Part shown: positions 1-7,477 of the stretch, in pieces
Numbering within the stretch: position 1 is the first letter of the stretch
Layout: the number at the start of each line of letters is the position of its first letter
Origin: an uncultured Eubacteriales bacterium
GTDB taxonomy: Bacteria; Bacillota; Clostridia; Christensenellales; CAG-138
Assembly: GCA_902801845.1 (NCBI GenBank)
Contig: CADCJW010000004.1
Coordinates: forward strand, 71,936 to 135,935
Direction of reading: 5' to 3'
Length of the DNA stretch: 64,000 nt
Translations under genes and position numbers: made by a program
The notes under the pieces: generated by a model
What the model was told of the DNA's origin: nothing
The model's input: only the letters and a program-made list of their open reading frames with translations
The model's database searches: none

Positions 1-96
1 TCCGCCGCCGTCTTCGCCGTGGTGGGCTTCGTCTGCGTGATCTTCACCTATATCGGGGTGAACACGCTATTGCCTGGGGTCCATAGTTATAAATGA
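1..96 (+). CDS. Cytochrome c biogenesis protein CcsA/CcsB-like, C-terminal end (partial)
   Basis: Only the last 31 codons and the TGA stop are in the window. They encode a hydrophobic helix followed by a tail with FTYIGVN and a terminal LHSY-like GVHSYK. This ending is typical of the CcsA/ResC/CcmC family, integral membrane proteins that export and present haem for cytochrome c maturation. Seen: the reading frame and tail motif. Known: this family ends this way. Inferred: the gene is a haem handling protein, perhaps with a ResB partner upstream of the window. The gene body is missing, so function cannot be confirmed here. Confidence 0.6.
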   Translation, partial: SAAVFAVVGFVCVIFTYIGVNTLLPGVHSYK

Positions 97-310
97 TATT
101 CGCCTGCGAATATCAAATCATGCAGCCGCCTGAGGCTGCAAATCATGGGGCGAAGCCCCAAATCATGCTTTGAAAAAGCAAATCATTTTGCTAATTTGAA
201 AAACGAAAGAGGCTGTCGTGAGACAACCTCTTTTATGATTTGCGCCTTCGGCGCATGATTTGACCTGCGGTCATGATTTGCCTATGGCATGATTTGCGCT
301 GACGCGCATT
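97..310. repeat. Two-sided array of short hairpins with opposed AAATCAT / ATGATTT spacers
   Basis: Short perfect or near-perfect hairpins follow one another: GATATTCG/CGAATATC, GCAGCC/GGCTGC, GGGGC/GCCCC, GCTTT/AAAGC, then a larger central hairpin at about 208-234, then GCGCC/GGCGC, GACC/GGTC, CC/GG and GCGC. On the left they are separated by AAATCAT (115, 140, 160, 180). On the right they are separated by the reverse complement ATGATTT (235, 255, 273, 289). The spacers can therefore pair across the centre, and the whole 200 bp is an imperfect palindrome. It fills the gap between two convergent genes, and the central hairpin ends in TTTT, so it could terminate transcription from both sides. 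No coding potential is evident. Confidence 0.75.
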
Positions 311-313
311 GGG

Positions 314-1477
314 TCAGGCCCGCTTTTGAGCCATGGAAAACGCCCGCTCCACCATGCAAATCATTATGATTCCAAAGCATGCCACATATACCGGCATCAG
401 ACCAAGCCCCGCCCGGGCGGCGAGGAAGCCGAAGAGGGGCGGGGCTATGGTGGAGCCCATGTAGGCGCTGGCCATCTGGACGCCGATGATGGCCTGGGAG
501 TTCTCCGGGCCGAAGTTCGCGGGCGTGGCGTGGATGATGCTGGGATAGATGGGCGCGCACCCGAGCCCGATGATGACGCAACCAGCCAGGGCCACGGACT
601 TCGGCAGCCCCGGGACGAGGAGCAGCGCCACTCCCAAAAACAGGACCCCGGTCCCCAGCCGGATCATGGTCCGATCCCCCAGCTTGTTGGCGAGGAACCC
701 GGCCAAAAACCGGCCCGCGGTGATCCCGATGAAGAACAGGGACGCGAAGGCCGCCGCCTGGGCCGGGCTCACGCCCCGGGTGTCCATGAGATAGGAACTG
801 GTCCAGAGCATGCAGGTGCTCTCCAGCGCGCAGTAGCCGCAAAAACCCAGCAGGAGCTGGGGCACGCCCCGGATCTTCAGCGCCCCTTTGAGCCCCAGGA
901 CTCGGCCGCCCCGCTGCGCCCCGTTCCCCTCGCCGTGGACATTCCACAGGGGCAGGGTGAAAAGCAGCACCGCCGCGATGGCCAGCTGGATCAGCCCCAC
1001 CGTCCGATATCCCGCCTGCCAGGTGGCTCGGGTGAGGGCCAGGCTCATGACGTAGGGGCTGACGATGGTGCCCACGCCCCAGAAGCAGTGGAGCCAGCTC
1101 ATGTGCCGGGAGGTGTAGTGGAGGGCCACATAGTTGTTCAGGGCCGCGTCGATGGACCCGGCGCCCAGGCCGTAGGGGACGGCCCACAGGCACAGCATCC
1201 AAAATCGGGTGGAGATCGAGAAGCCGAAGAGGGCCAGGGCGGTGAGGACCACGGAAAAGAGGGTCACGTATTTGGTGCCCAGCTTCTTCGTCAGCCGCTC
1301 GGACAGGAGGCTGGACGTGACCGTGCCCAGATGGATGATCACGGTGACGAAGCCCGCGTAGGACAGGGGCACCTGTAAATAGCCGTGCATCACGGGCCAG
1401 CCCGCCCCCAGCAGGGAGTCGGGAAGGCCCAGGCTGATGAACGCGAGATAGATGATGGCAAGCAGCAACGAAGCCAT
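314..1477 (-). CDS. MFS transporter
   Basis: 387-residue integral membrane protein of the major facilitator superfamily. About twelve hydrophobic segments are visible, with a central charged loop (near HGEGNGAQRGG) dividing two six-helix halves. A basic loop with RLTKKLG after the second helix matches the position of the MFS A-motif. The chosen ATG follows GAAGGAGC at good spacing; the frame is open far upstream across other genes, but that extension is clearly a shadow. The gene diverges from the TetR gene, with facing promoters, so it is a likely target of that regulator. The substrate is unknown. Export of a compound handled by the TetR operon is a reasonable guess; uptake of a sugar or acid is an alternative. 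Confidence 0.85.
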   Translation of the reverse strand: MASLLLAIIYLAFISLGLPDSLLGAGWPVMHGYLQVPLSYAGFVTVIIHLGTVTSSLLSERLTKKLGTKYVTLFSVVLTALALFGFSISTRFWMLCLWAVPYGLGAGSIDAALNNYVALHYTSRHMSWLHCFWGVGTIVSPYVMSLALTRATWQAGYRTVGLIQLAIAAVLLFTLPLWNVHGEGNGAQRGGRVLGLKGALKIRGVPQLLLGFCGYCALESTCMLWTSSYLMDTRGVSPAQAAAFASLFFIGITAGRFLAGFLANKLGDRTMIRLGTGVLFLGVALLLVPGLPKSVALAGCVIIGLGCAPIYPSIIHATPANFGPENSQAIIGVQMASAYMGSTIAPPLFGFLAARAGLGLMPVYVACFGIIMICMVERAFSMAQKRA

Positions 1478-1507
1478 GAAGCAGCTCCTTCTCGTAAGGT
1501 GAGCAAA

Positions 1508-1537
1508 AGCATACCATTTTTCGGGGAACCTTGTCAA
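1508..1537 (-). promoter_or_regulatory. Promoter for the MFS transporter gene
   Basis: On the minus strand TTGACA (1537-1532) is followed after 18 nt by TATGCT (1513-1508), and the transcript would start about 25-30 nt before the ATG at 1477. The -35 box forms an inverted repeat (TTGTCAAG / CTTGACAA) with the -35 box of the opposing tetR promoter. Confidence 0.55.
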
Positions 1538-1553
1538 GAAACCCCGAAACGGC

Positions 1554-1582
1554 TTGACAAACCGGCCCCCAGGATTTATTAT
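1554..1582 (+). promoter_or_regulatory. Sigma-A promoter of the tetR-led operon
   Basis: TTGACA (1554-1559), a 17-nt spacer, then TATTAT (1577-1582): a near-consensus vegetative promoter about 30 nt upstream of the TetR start codon. Its -10 box overlaps the palindrome at 1579-1596. Confidence 0.75.
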
Positions 1583-1596
1583 GAATGTGTTCATAA
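1579..1596. promoter_or_regulatory. Likely TetR operator (palindrome over -10 and start site)
   Basis: TTATGAA-TGTG-TTCATAA is a perfect palindrome with 7-bp arms. It covers the -10 box and start point of the tetR promoter, the classic place for autorepression by a TetR-family dimer. Binding is inferred, not shown. Confidence 0.6.
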
Positions 1597-1609
1597 AAGA
1601 GGGACGGAT

Positions 1610-2152
1610 ATGCCTAAGATCATCGAAGACGTTGAGAACAGGATCCTCCGCGCGGCCCGGGAGCGGCTGCTGGGGGGCGACCTGTCCTCTTTTTCTGCCC
1701 GGGGCATCGCGGAGGACTGCGGCATCGCCGTGGGCACCATCTACAACTATTATCGGGACAAGGAGAGCCTCATGGGGGCCGTCATGGCCCAGGACTGGCA
1801 GGCGGAGCTTCAGAAGGCGGCGGCCCGTATCGCCACTGTAGACAGCCCGGAGGAGGGCATCCTCTGCCTCTACGGGTCCATCCGCTCCTTCAGCGCGTCC
1901 TATGCAGCCGTCTGGGCAGCTTTCCCCACGGGGGAGGGCTTCGGCGCCCTCTTTCGGGCCCGGCATAAGCTGCTGCTCTCCCAGATCGAGGGGCAGCTTT
2001 CCGCCCTCTTCGACCGCTTTGAGCTCGTCCTCCCATCGGGGCAGAGGACGCTGCTTTCGGAGCTCATTATCGCCGCCAGCCAGCATCCCGAGGTGGCCGA
2101 GGCGGACTTTCTTTCGTTCATCCGCAGGGGCATGGGCCCCGGCAAAGCATAA
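1610..2152 (+). CDS. TetR/AcrR family transcriptional regulator
   Basis: 180-residue one-component repressor. Residues 9-55 form a TetR-type helix-turn-helix: ILRAARERLL, then GIAEDCGIAVGTIYNYYRDK, with the characteristic G-T-I-Y-N-Y-Y-x-D-K recognition helix. The rest is a helical ligand and dimer domain without a recognised subfamily signature. The ATG lies about 15 nt after the palindromic operator. It is first in a run of same-strand genes ending at 5368 and diverges from an MFS transporter, so it probably represses itself, the redox genes behind it and perhaps the transporter. The ligand is unknown; the enzymes downstream suggest a small redox-active or enone-type compound. Confidence 0.85.
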   Translation: MPKIIEDVENRILRAARERLLGGDLSSFSARGIAEDCGIAVGTIYNYYRDKESLMGAVMAQDWQAELQKAAARIATVDSPEEGILCLYGSIRSFSASYAAVWAAFPTGEGFGALFRARHKLLLSQIEGQLSALFDRFELVLPSGQRTLLSELIIAASQHPEVAEADFLSFIRRGMGPGKA

Positions 2153-2179
2153 ACAGCAAACAAGGAGGAAAACAAGCGA

Positions 2180-3115
2180 ATGTCCACATTCCAGGAGCTG
2201 CGCATCGTTGACAACTTCTATCAAACGTCCCTGTTCTATCCCATGCCGGCGGTGCTGGTGAGCACCCTCACCGACGACGGGAAGACCACCTGCGGGCCCT
2301 ACTCCCTGCTTTCGCCCTTCTACGTGGCGGGGAAGCCCTTCTACGCCTTCATGCTGGAGTGCCGCAACTCCTCCAACACGGCCCAGAACCTGATCAAGCA
2401 CAAGAGGTGCGTCATCAACTTCCTGCCCGACGATCGCAAGACCTTCAAGGAGATGGTCCGCCTGGGCTGGCCCGGGGACACGCCGGCGGAGAAGATGAAG
2501 GACTTCCGCTTCCATCTGGAGGACGGCCTTCGGAAGGCCGAGGACCCGGAGGGCGTCTACCCCCAGGTCATCACCGAGGCGGTCCAGGCCGTGGAGTGCA
2601 CCTGGGTGGACACCCTGGACAACGCCCAGGACGACGGCCCCATCCCCGAGGGCATGGACCACTACGAGCTTCCCAAATACCACGACTTCAACGGCATCAC
2701 CACCCCCTACGGGGCCCATTTCGTGCTGAAGATCGACAAGATCCTCATGAAGGAGCAGTACCGGAACGCCATCGTCAACGGGGTCAAGTCCTGGGACTTC
2801 CCCCACCTGCCTGTGGACTACGGCTATCGGGACTCCAAGAACTTCTGGTACCACAAGCACCGCAGGCTCCTGCCGGAGCTGCTCCCTCAGCGGCAGACCA
2901 CCGTGGCTTCCGTCCGCTATGCCGCCGACCGGCTCCAGACCGACGTCCAGTTCACGGACGCGGCCCTCGAAAAGCTGGTGAAGGTGCCCCGGGTCTTCCT
3001 GCCCACGGTCCTCAAGGGCTGCGTCAAGTGGGCGGAGGAGAACAACGTGAAGCTCATCGACGTGAAGGAGATGGAGATCATCAACGACAAGAGATCGAAG
3101 GAGAAAGGAAAGTAA
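2180..3115 (+). CDS. Flavin reductase-like protein with a PCP_red-like C-terminal domain
   Basis: 311 residues. The first ~100 look like the FMN-binding split barrel of flavin-reductase-like proteins: YPMPAVLVSTL, then TCGPYSLLSPFY, NSSNTAQNL and a strand ending VINFLP. A middle part of about 120 residues extends the barrel. The last ~50 residues (FTDAALEKL, VPRVFL, then WAEENNVKLIDV) resemble the small PCP_red domain found at the end of light-independent protochlorophyllide reductase subunit B; this match is by eye. AAGGAGG precedes the ATG by 11 nt, in a leader (ACAAGGAGGAAAA) that is repeated before the gene at 3678. Probably a cytoplasmic FMN protein that reduces or senses a small molecule. 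The substrate is unknown. Confidence 0.7.
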   Translation: MSTFQELRIVDNFYQTSLFYPMPAVLVSTLTDDGKTTCGPYSLLSPFYVAGKPFYAFMLECRNSSNTAQNLIKHKRCVINFLPDDRKTFKEMVRLGWPGDTPAEKMKDFRFHLEDGLRKAEDPEGVYPQVITEAVQAVECTWVDTLDNAQDDGPIPEGMDHYELPKYHDFNGITTPYGAHFVLKIDKILMKEQYRNAIVNGVKSWDFPHLPVDYGYRDSKNFWYHKHRRLLPELLPQRQTTVASVRYAADRLQTDVQFTDAALEKLVKVPRVFLPTVLKGCVKWAEENNVKLIDVKEMEIINDKRSKEKGK

Positions 3116-3118
3116 GCC

Positions 3119-3640
3119 ATGAGCGGATTTGAACCGGATTTTCACCACTTCCAGAACTTCTGGATCGAGCAGCAGAAAAAAGCCAAGCACATGGACCGGG
3201 ACGCCGCCTGGGCCCACATCGAGGGCTTTATAAAGGCCCACAACACCTGCGGCTTTGCCACGGGCTACGGCGACTACGTCCGCTGCACCCCCATCGAGTA
3301 CACCTACATGGACGGCTGCTTCTGGTTCGTCAGCGAGGGCGGCAGCAAGTTCATCGGCCTTGAGAAGAACCGCAACGTGAGCCTGGCCATCTTCGAGTAC
3401 TACGGCAACCCCAAGGACTCCCACGGCCTCCAGGTCATGGGCCGGGCGGAGTTCTACAGCAACACCTCGGACGAATTCAAGAAGCTCTTGGCCTTCAAGG
3501 GCATCCCCTACGACGTGCTGAAGGCCGCCGCGGTGGAGGTGGCCGTGGTCCGGGTGGTGCCCACCAAGTTTGAGATGTACGACACGGACTTCGTGAAGCA
3601 GGGCTTCGACGTGCGGCAGATCGTCGTTTGCGATCGGTGA
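3119..3640 (+). CDS. Pyridoxamine 5'-phosphate oxidase-like FMN-binding protein
   Basis: 173 residues, starting 3 nt after the preceding stop, so translation is probably coupled. The central part (TCGFATGYGDYVRCTPIEYTY, read as two short strands, then FWFVSEGGSKF, LEKNRNVSLAIFEYYG and LQVMGRAEFY) follows the order of the split-barrel fold of PNPOx-like proteins, which bind FMN or sometimes F420 or haem. Length fits the small single-domain members. Together with the gene before it the operon encodes two separate split-barrel flavoproteins, which suggests a two-component reduction. True vitamin B6 oxidase activity is unlikely, because the full PdxH signature is absent. Confidence 0.75.
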   Translation: MSGFEPDFHHFQNFWIEQQKKAKHMDRDAAWAHIEGFIKAHNTCGFATGYGDYVRCTPIEYTYMDGCFWFVSEGGSKFIGLEKNRNVSLAIFEYYGNPKDSHGLQVMGRAEFYSNTSDEFKKLLAFKGIPYDVLKAAAVEVAVVRVVPTKFEMYDTDFVKQGFDVRQIVVCDR

Positions 3641-3677
3641 ACCTAAAAAGAGCGAGCATACAAGGAGGAAAAAGCGT

Positions 3678-4541
3678 ATGAAGATCGTATTGGCTGGAGC
3701 CTTCGGCAACCTGGGCTTCGAGATTTTGAAGGTGCTGGCGGAGAAGGGCTGCGAAATCGTGGCCGCCGACCTGAAGGAGAGGGAAAACAACGGCCTGGAG
3801 GGGAAATACACCTTCCGGTCCATCGACGCCACCAACCCCGAGACCCTGAAGGGCCTCTGCGACGGGGCGGAGGTGGTCATCACCACCATGGGCCTCACCG
3901 GCGCGTCCACCAAGTTCACCGCCTACGACATCGACTACAAGGGGAATCTGAACCTGTACGCCGAGGCCAAGAGGGCGGGCGTGAAGAAGTTCAACTACAT
4001 CTCCGTCATCGCCTGCGACCAGCCCGGCGCCGAGAAGGTGCCCATGCTCCACGCCAAGTTCATGCTGGAAGGCGAGCTCAAGAAGGGGGACATGGACTAC
4101 GTGATCTACCGGCCCACGGGCTATTTCTACGACATCGCCAAGGTGTTCAAGCCCTACGTGGACAAGGGGGAGATGCAGCTCTTGAAGGGCTACCACGGGG
4201 TGAAGGCCAACGTGGTGGACTGCCCGGACTTCGCCAGGTTCATCTATGACCACATGCTGGACACCAATAAGCTTTACGAGGTGGGCGGCAAGGAGACCTA
4301 CACCTACGAGGAGATGGCCAAGATGTGCTTTAGGGCCGCAGGCAAGCCTGTGGTCATCAAGGATAGCCCCATCTGGATGTTTGGGCTCCTCGCCAATCTC
4401 CCCGCCATCAAGAAGGCCGGCAAGCATGACATCATCCTCTTCTCCAAGTGGACGTTGTCCCACGATCTGGTGGGCAAGGACGTGACCGGCGAGGGCTCCT
4501 TCGCCCAGTACATCCAAGACTACTTTGGGAGGAAAGAATGA
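3678..4541 (+). CDS. NmrA-like / atypical SDR NAD(P)-binding protein
   Basis: 287 residues with an N-terminal Rossmann fold: MKIVLAGAFGNLG gives the GxxGxxG nucleotide loop, followed by VAADLKER at the end of the second strand. The body matches atypical short-chain dehydrogenases of the NmrA type (YISVIACDQ, then HAKFMLEGELKK, YRPTGYF). The usual YxxxK catalytic pair is not clear; the H-A-K region may substitute. Such proteins are epimerases, quinone or enone reductases, or NADP sensors. AAGGAGG lies 9 nt before the ATG. The stop overlaps the start of the next gene, so the two are translationally coupled. The role in this operon is probably NAD(P)H-dependent reduction. Confidence 0.8.
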   Translation: MKIVLAGAFGNLGFEILKVLAEKGCEIVAADLKERENNGLEGKYTFRSIDATNPETLKGLCDGAEVVITTMGLTGASTKFTAYDIDYKGNLNLYAEAKRAGVKKFNYISVIACDQPGAEKVPMLHAKFMLEGELKKGDMDYVIYRPTGYFYDIAKVFKPYVDKGEMQLLKGYHGVKANVVDCPDFARFIYDHMLDTNKLYEVGGKETYTYEEMAKMCFRAAGKPVVIKDSPIWMFGLLANLPAIKKAGKHDIILFSKWTLSHDLVGKDVTGEGSFAQYIQDYFGRKE

Positions 4542-5368
4542 TGTTTGAGCTGCTTCCCGAATACATCGGTCAGGTCTGGCCCCTGTTCATGTGGGGCGTG
4601 GTCATCGTGGCGGCCATCGGCTGCTGCATGGGCTTCAAGGAGTTCGTCTGGTTCATGAGCGTGGGCTACGGCTTCGCGGTCATGTGCATCGGCGCTTACC
4701 TGTTGATCCTGGGCCTCATCAAGGGGTATCTCACCCCGGCCCGGGGGATCATGACCGCCCTCTTCGTCATCTACGGCTACCGGCTGGGGGGCTATATCCT
4801 GAAGCGGGAGCTGACCAACGCCAGCTATAAAAAGACCCTGGAGAAGACCGGCTCCGCCAAGGCCATGCCCGTGTTCGTATCCATCCCCATGTGGGCCTAC
4901 TCCATGTGGATGTACACCGCCCAGACCTCCGCGGTGACCTATCGCTTCATCAACCAGGCCAAGGACAACGTCTGGGGCTGGGTGGGCGTGGCCGTCATGG
5001 CCCTGGCCATCCTGGGCGAGTCCACCGCCGATCGGCAGAAGTCCGCCGCCAAGAAGATCAACCCCAAGCGGTTCTGCGACACGGGCCTCTATAGGATCGT
5101 CCGCTGCCCCAACTACTTCTGTGAGGTCCTCTTCTGGGTGGGCGTCACCTTGTCCGGCATCGGCGCGGTCCAGGGCAAGCAGTGGATCATGGTCATCATC
5201 GCCCTGGTGCTCATCACCTACGTCATGTACAATTCGGCGAGCCGCCTGGAGCTCCGCCACGAGAAGACCTACGGCCTGGACCCGGCGTACCAGAAGTATT
5301 CCGACACGGTCCCCCTGCTCTTCCCGTTCACCAAGCAGTTCCACTCCATGAAGGTCTATCGGGATTGA
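4541..5368 (+). CDS. DUF1295 / steroid 5-alpha-reductase-like membrane protein
   Basis: 275 residues with about six or seven hydrophobic helices. The C-terminal part carries the DUF1295 / 5-alpha-reductase / isoprenylcysteine methyltransferase signature: DTGLYRIVRCPNYFCEVLFW, later E-x-R-H-E and a tail with YQKYSDTVPLLFPF. The usual R-H-P-N-Y is R-C-P-N-Y here. Family members reduce C=C bonds next to ketones using NADPH or methylate lipid-like substrates; which applies here is not known. ATG codons at 4538 and 4541 are both possible: 4538 overlaps the previous stop (ATGA), while 4541 has better spacing (7 nt) from GGGAGG. Being last in the operon, with three soluble redox proteins ahead, favours a reductase of a hydrophobic substrate. 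Confidence 0.75.
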   Translation: MFELLPEYIGQVWPLFMWGVVIVAAIGCCMGFKEFVWFMSVGYGFAVMCIGAYLLILGLIKGYLTPARGIMTALFVIYGYRLGGYILKRELTNASYKKTLEKTGSAKAMPVFVSIPMWAYSMWMYTAQTSAVTYRFINQAKDNVWGWVGVAVMALAILGESTADRQKSAAKKINPKRFCDTGLYRIVRCPNYFCEVLFWVGVTLSGIGAVQGKQWIMVIIALVLITYVMYNSASRLELRHEKTYGLDPAYQKYSDTVPLLFPFTKQFHSMKVYRD

Positions 5369-5422
5369 CAAAGAGCAACAGGAAGGGGCTGCTTCTGTTA
5401 GAAAAGCCAATACACGTACAAT

Positions 5423-5461
5423 GGCAACTGGCTCATGGATTGAGTCAGTTGCCGCTTTTTT
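5423..5461 (+). terminator. Rho-independent terminator of the tetR operon
   Basis: GGCAACTG-g-CTCA and TGAG-t-CAGTTGCC form a 12-bp stem with one mismatch around a 5-nt loop, followed by GCTTTTTTT. It lies about 55 nt after the stop of the DUF1295 gene. Confidence 0.85.
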
Positions 5462-5475
5462 ATCCGCTTCCCATT

Positions 5476-5681
5476 GTCATCCCGACCGAGGGAGCGACAG
5501 CAAAAATACTTGTCTGTGCATAAACAGAAGCGACCGAGCGGAGGGATCTCAGAGCGGTGCTGGGTGTGGCGAGTCGATTATCCCAGCCACAAGCTTTTGC
5601 GTTCAGAGATCCCTCCACTCGGTCGCTCATGCCTCTATTCAGGCATGTCTTTTCCGTTTTCGCTCCCTTGGTCGGGATGAC
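5476..5681. repeat. Nested foldback repeat (about 206 bp)
   Basis: Two pairs of 22-bp arms are nested. The outer arms 5476-5497 and 5660-5681 (GTCATCCCGACC ... GGTCGGGATGAC) match with one mismatch. The inner arms 5529-5550 and 5606-5627 (AGCGACCGAG ... CTCGGTCGCT) also match with one mismatch. The inner loop contains a partial hairpin around GCTGGGTGTGGC / CCCAGCCAC. There is no plausible gene inside and no target-site duplication that I can see. It resembles REP or MITE-like palindromic elements and sits between convergent genes. The remaining bases to 5752 hold nothing I recognise. Confidence 0.75.
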
Positions 5682-5752
5682 AAGTTGGTTTGTTGAAAGC
5701 CCAGACGCATGAAAAGCCGGTATAGAACAGCTTTTTTGCGCGGTTTGTGTAT

Positions 5753-7477
5753 TTACCGCTGGGACACGGTGAACAGGGAGTAGAAGTAGCCCTTCTTCTC
5801 CATGAGCTCGTCGAAGGTGCCCTGCTCCGCGATGGCGCCGTTCTTAAGGGTGAAGAGGCCCGTGCACCGGCGCAGGATGTTCTCGTCGAGATCGTGGGTG
5901 ACCATGATCCGGGTGTAGCCGTCCAGTTTCAAGATGGCGTCCAGGACCTCGAAGCTGGTCTCGGCGTCCAGGGCGGCGGTGGCCTCGTCCACGAAGAGCA
6001 CCGGGGTCTTCCTGAGCAGGGCCCGGGCGATGGAGACCCTCTGCCGCTCGCCGCCGGAGAGGCCGGAGCCGTTCTCGCCGCAGAGGTAGTCCTCGCCCTT
6101 CTCGGCGATCAGCTTGCTGAGGCCGGACAGGCGCACCGCCCGGTCCACTTCCGCCTTGGGGAAGTCGGAAAACAGGGTGATGTTGTCCCGGATGGTGCTG
6201 TTGAAGACGAACACGTTCTGCTGGATGATGGACACGAGCTCGTAGAGGGAGCTGGGGGAGATGGTCTTGAGCTCCCGGCCGTCGTAGAGGATCTGGCCTC
6301 CGTAGGTGTCGTAGGCGGCCATGAGCAGGTTCAGGATCGTGGACTTGCCGCTGCCGGAGCCGCCCACCAGGGCGTAGCATCCGCCGGCCTTCAGGTCCAT
6401 GTCCACGTCCTTGAGGATGGGCTTTTTCGGCTCGTAGGCGAAGGTCAGGTCCTTGAGCTCGATCCCCTCGGTGAGCTCGGGTTCGATATGCTCGCCCTTG
6501 TCGGGCACGTTCTTATGGAGGGCCTCCGCCAGCTTGTCCATGAGCCCGAAGGCGGACTTGGTACCGGCGTAGAAGGTGGGCAGGCTCTGGATGGGGGCGA
6601 GGACGTAATTCAAAAGCTGCACAAAGATGAGGGCGGTGCCGGCGGTGACACCCTTGCCGGAGAGGGCCAGGGCCGCCGCCACCAGGAACACGCCGATCTG
6701 CAGGATGCCCCCGGCGATGTCGGAGGCATAGCCCACGTTCACAGTCACCTTCGTTCGCTTTTCGGAGGCCTGGGCCACGGCGTCGTTGCTGCTGTCGTGG
6801 AGGCGGGCGATGCTGTTTTCCGCCTTGAAGCTCTTGATCACCGCAAAGCCGGTCAGGGCGTCCTTGAGCATGCCGGTGTAGGCCTCCTTCTTGTCGGAGA
6901 CCGCCTTCTCCGCCTTGGCCGCCTTGTCACCGAGGACGATGGACACCAGGATGGGGAGCAGGGAAAAGCCGATGGCGATCAGCGTCAGCAGGGGGCTGTA
7001 CCAGAGCATGAGCCCCAGGGCGCCCAGGAAGGTGACCACCACCTCCAGGGCGTTCTGCAGCTTGCTCACGAAGTCCTGCTCGATGGTGTTCACGTCGTTG
7101 GAGAGGGCGGAGAGGTAGAGGGAGGAGTTCTCGCCGGAGAAGGCCTGGATGCCCTTGTCGAGGAGCCGGTCGAAGACGTAGGCCCGGTATTGGCGCATGG
7201 CCTTCGCCCTAAACCGGGACAGAAAGGCGTGGTCCAGCGCCCAGCCCAGCAGGAGCGTTGCCAGGGAGATGCCCACGACGATCAGCAGTGTCCCCATGGT
7301 GTAGGGGCATTCGCCGGAGATTAAATCAATGATAGCTTTGAGCAGCCAGGAGATCATGAGGCTGGTCGCGGCGCCGATTAGCGACGCCAGGACGGTCATG
7401 GACAGGTTGAAGGTGTTCCCCCGGAACAGCTCCTTCACGAAGGGGCGACGCAGGGCTTTGCTCTCTTTTTTGGTCAT
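5753..7477 (-). CDS. ABC transporter, fused permease and ATPase
   Basis: 574 residues, the usual size of a half-transporter of the MsbA/LmrA exporter type. Residues about 20-310 form six membrane helices of the type-I exporter fold with long cytoplasmic helices (coupling region near FDRLLDKGIQAFSGE). The ATPase follows: Walker A GGSGSGKST (near 370), Q-loop SIIQQNVFVFN, signature LSGGERQR (near 475), Walker B VLFVDEATAALD and H-loop VTHD. AAAGGAGGC precedes the ATG by about 6 nt. It should work as a homodimer, since no second half-transporter is adjacent. Substrate (drug, peptide or lipid) cannot be read from sequence. It stands alone, with repeats on both sides. Confidence 0.9.
   Translation of the reverse strand: MTKKESKALRRPFVKELFRGNTFNLSMTVLASLIGAATSLMISWLLKAIIDLISGECPYTMGTLLIVVGISLATLLLGWALDHAFLSRFRAKAMRQYRAYVFDRLLDKGIQAFSGENSSLYLSALSNDVNTIEQDFVSKLQNALEVVVTFLGALGLMLWYSPLLTLIAIGFSLLPILVSIVLGDKAAKAEKAVSDKKEAYTGMLKDALTGFAVIKSFKAENSIARLHDSSNDAVAQASEKRTKVTVNVGYASDIAGGILQIGVFLVAAALALSGKGVTAGTALIFVQLLNYVLAPIQSLPTFYAGTKSAFGLMDKLAEALHKNVPDKGEHIEPELTEGIELKDLTFAYEPKKPILKDVDMDLKAGGCYALVGGSGSGKSTILNLLMAAYDTYGGQILYDGRELKTISPSSLYELVSIIQQNVFVFNSTIRDNITLFSDFPKAEVDRAVRLSGLSKLIAEKGEDYLCGENGSGLSGGERQRVSIARALLRKTPVLFVDEATAALDAETSFEVLDAILKLDGYTRIMVTHDLDENILRRCTGLFTLKNGAIAEQGTFDELMEKKGYFYSLFTVSQR

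Noticed and set aside
97..310. Considered as a CRISPR array because of regularly spaced short repeats
   Set aside because: The repeat is only 7 bp, spacers are self-complementary hairpins, orientation flips in the middle, and no cas gene is present.
314..3919. A 1201-codon open frame on the minus strand
   Set aside because: Only its last 387 codons (314-1477) look like a protein, an MFS transporter with its own ribosome binding site. The rest is the antisense of the TetR operon, a product of high GC at third positions.
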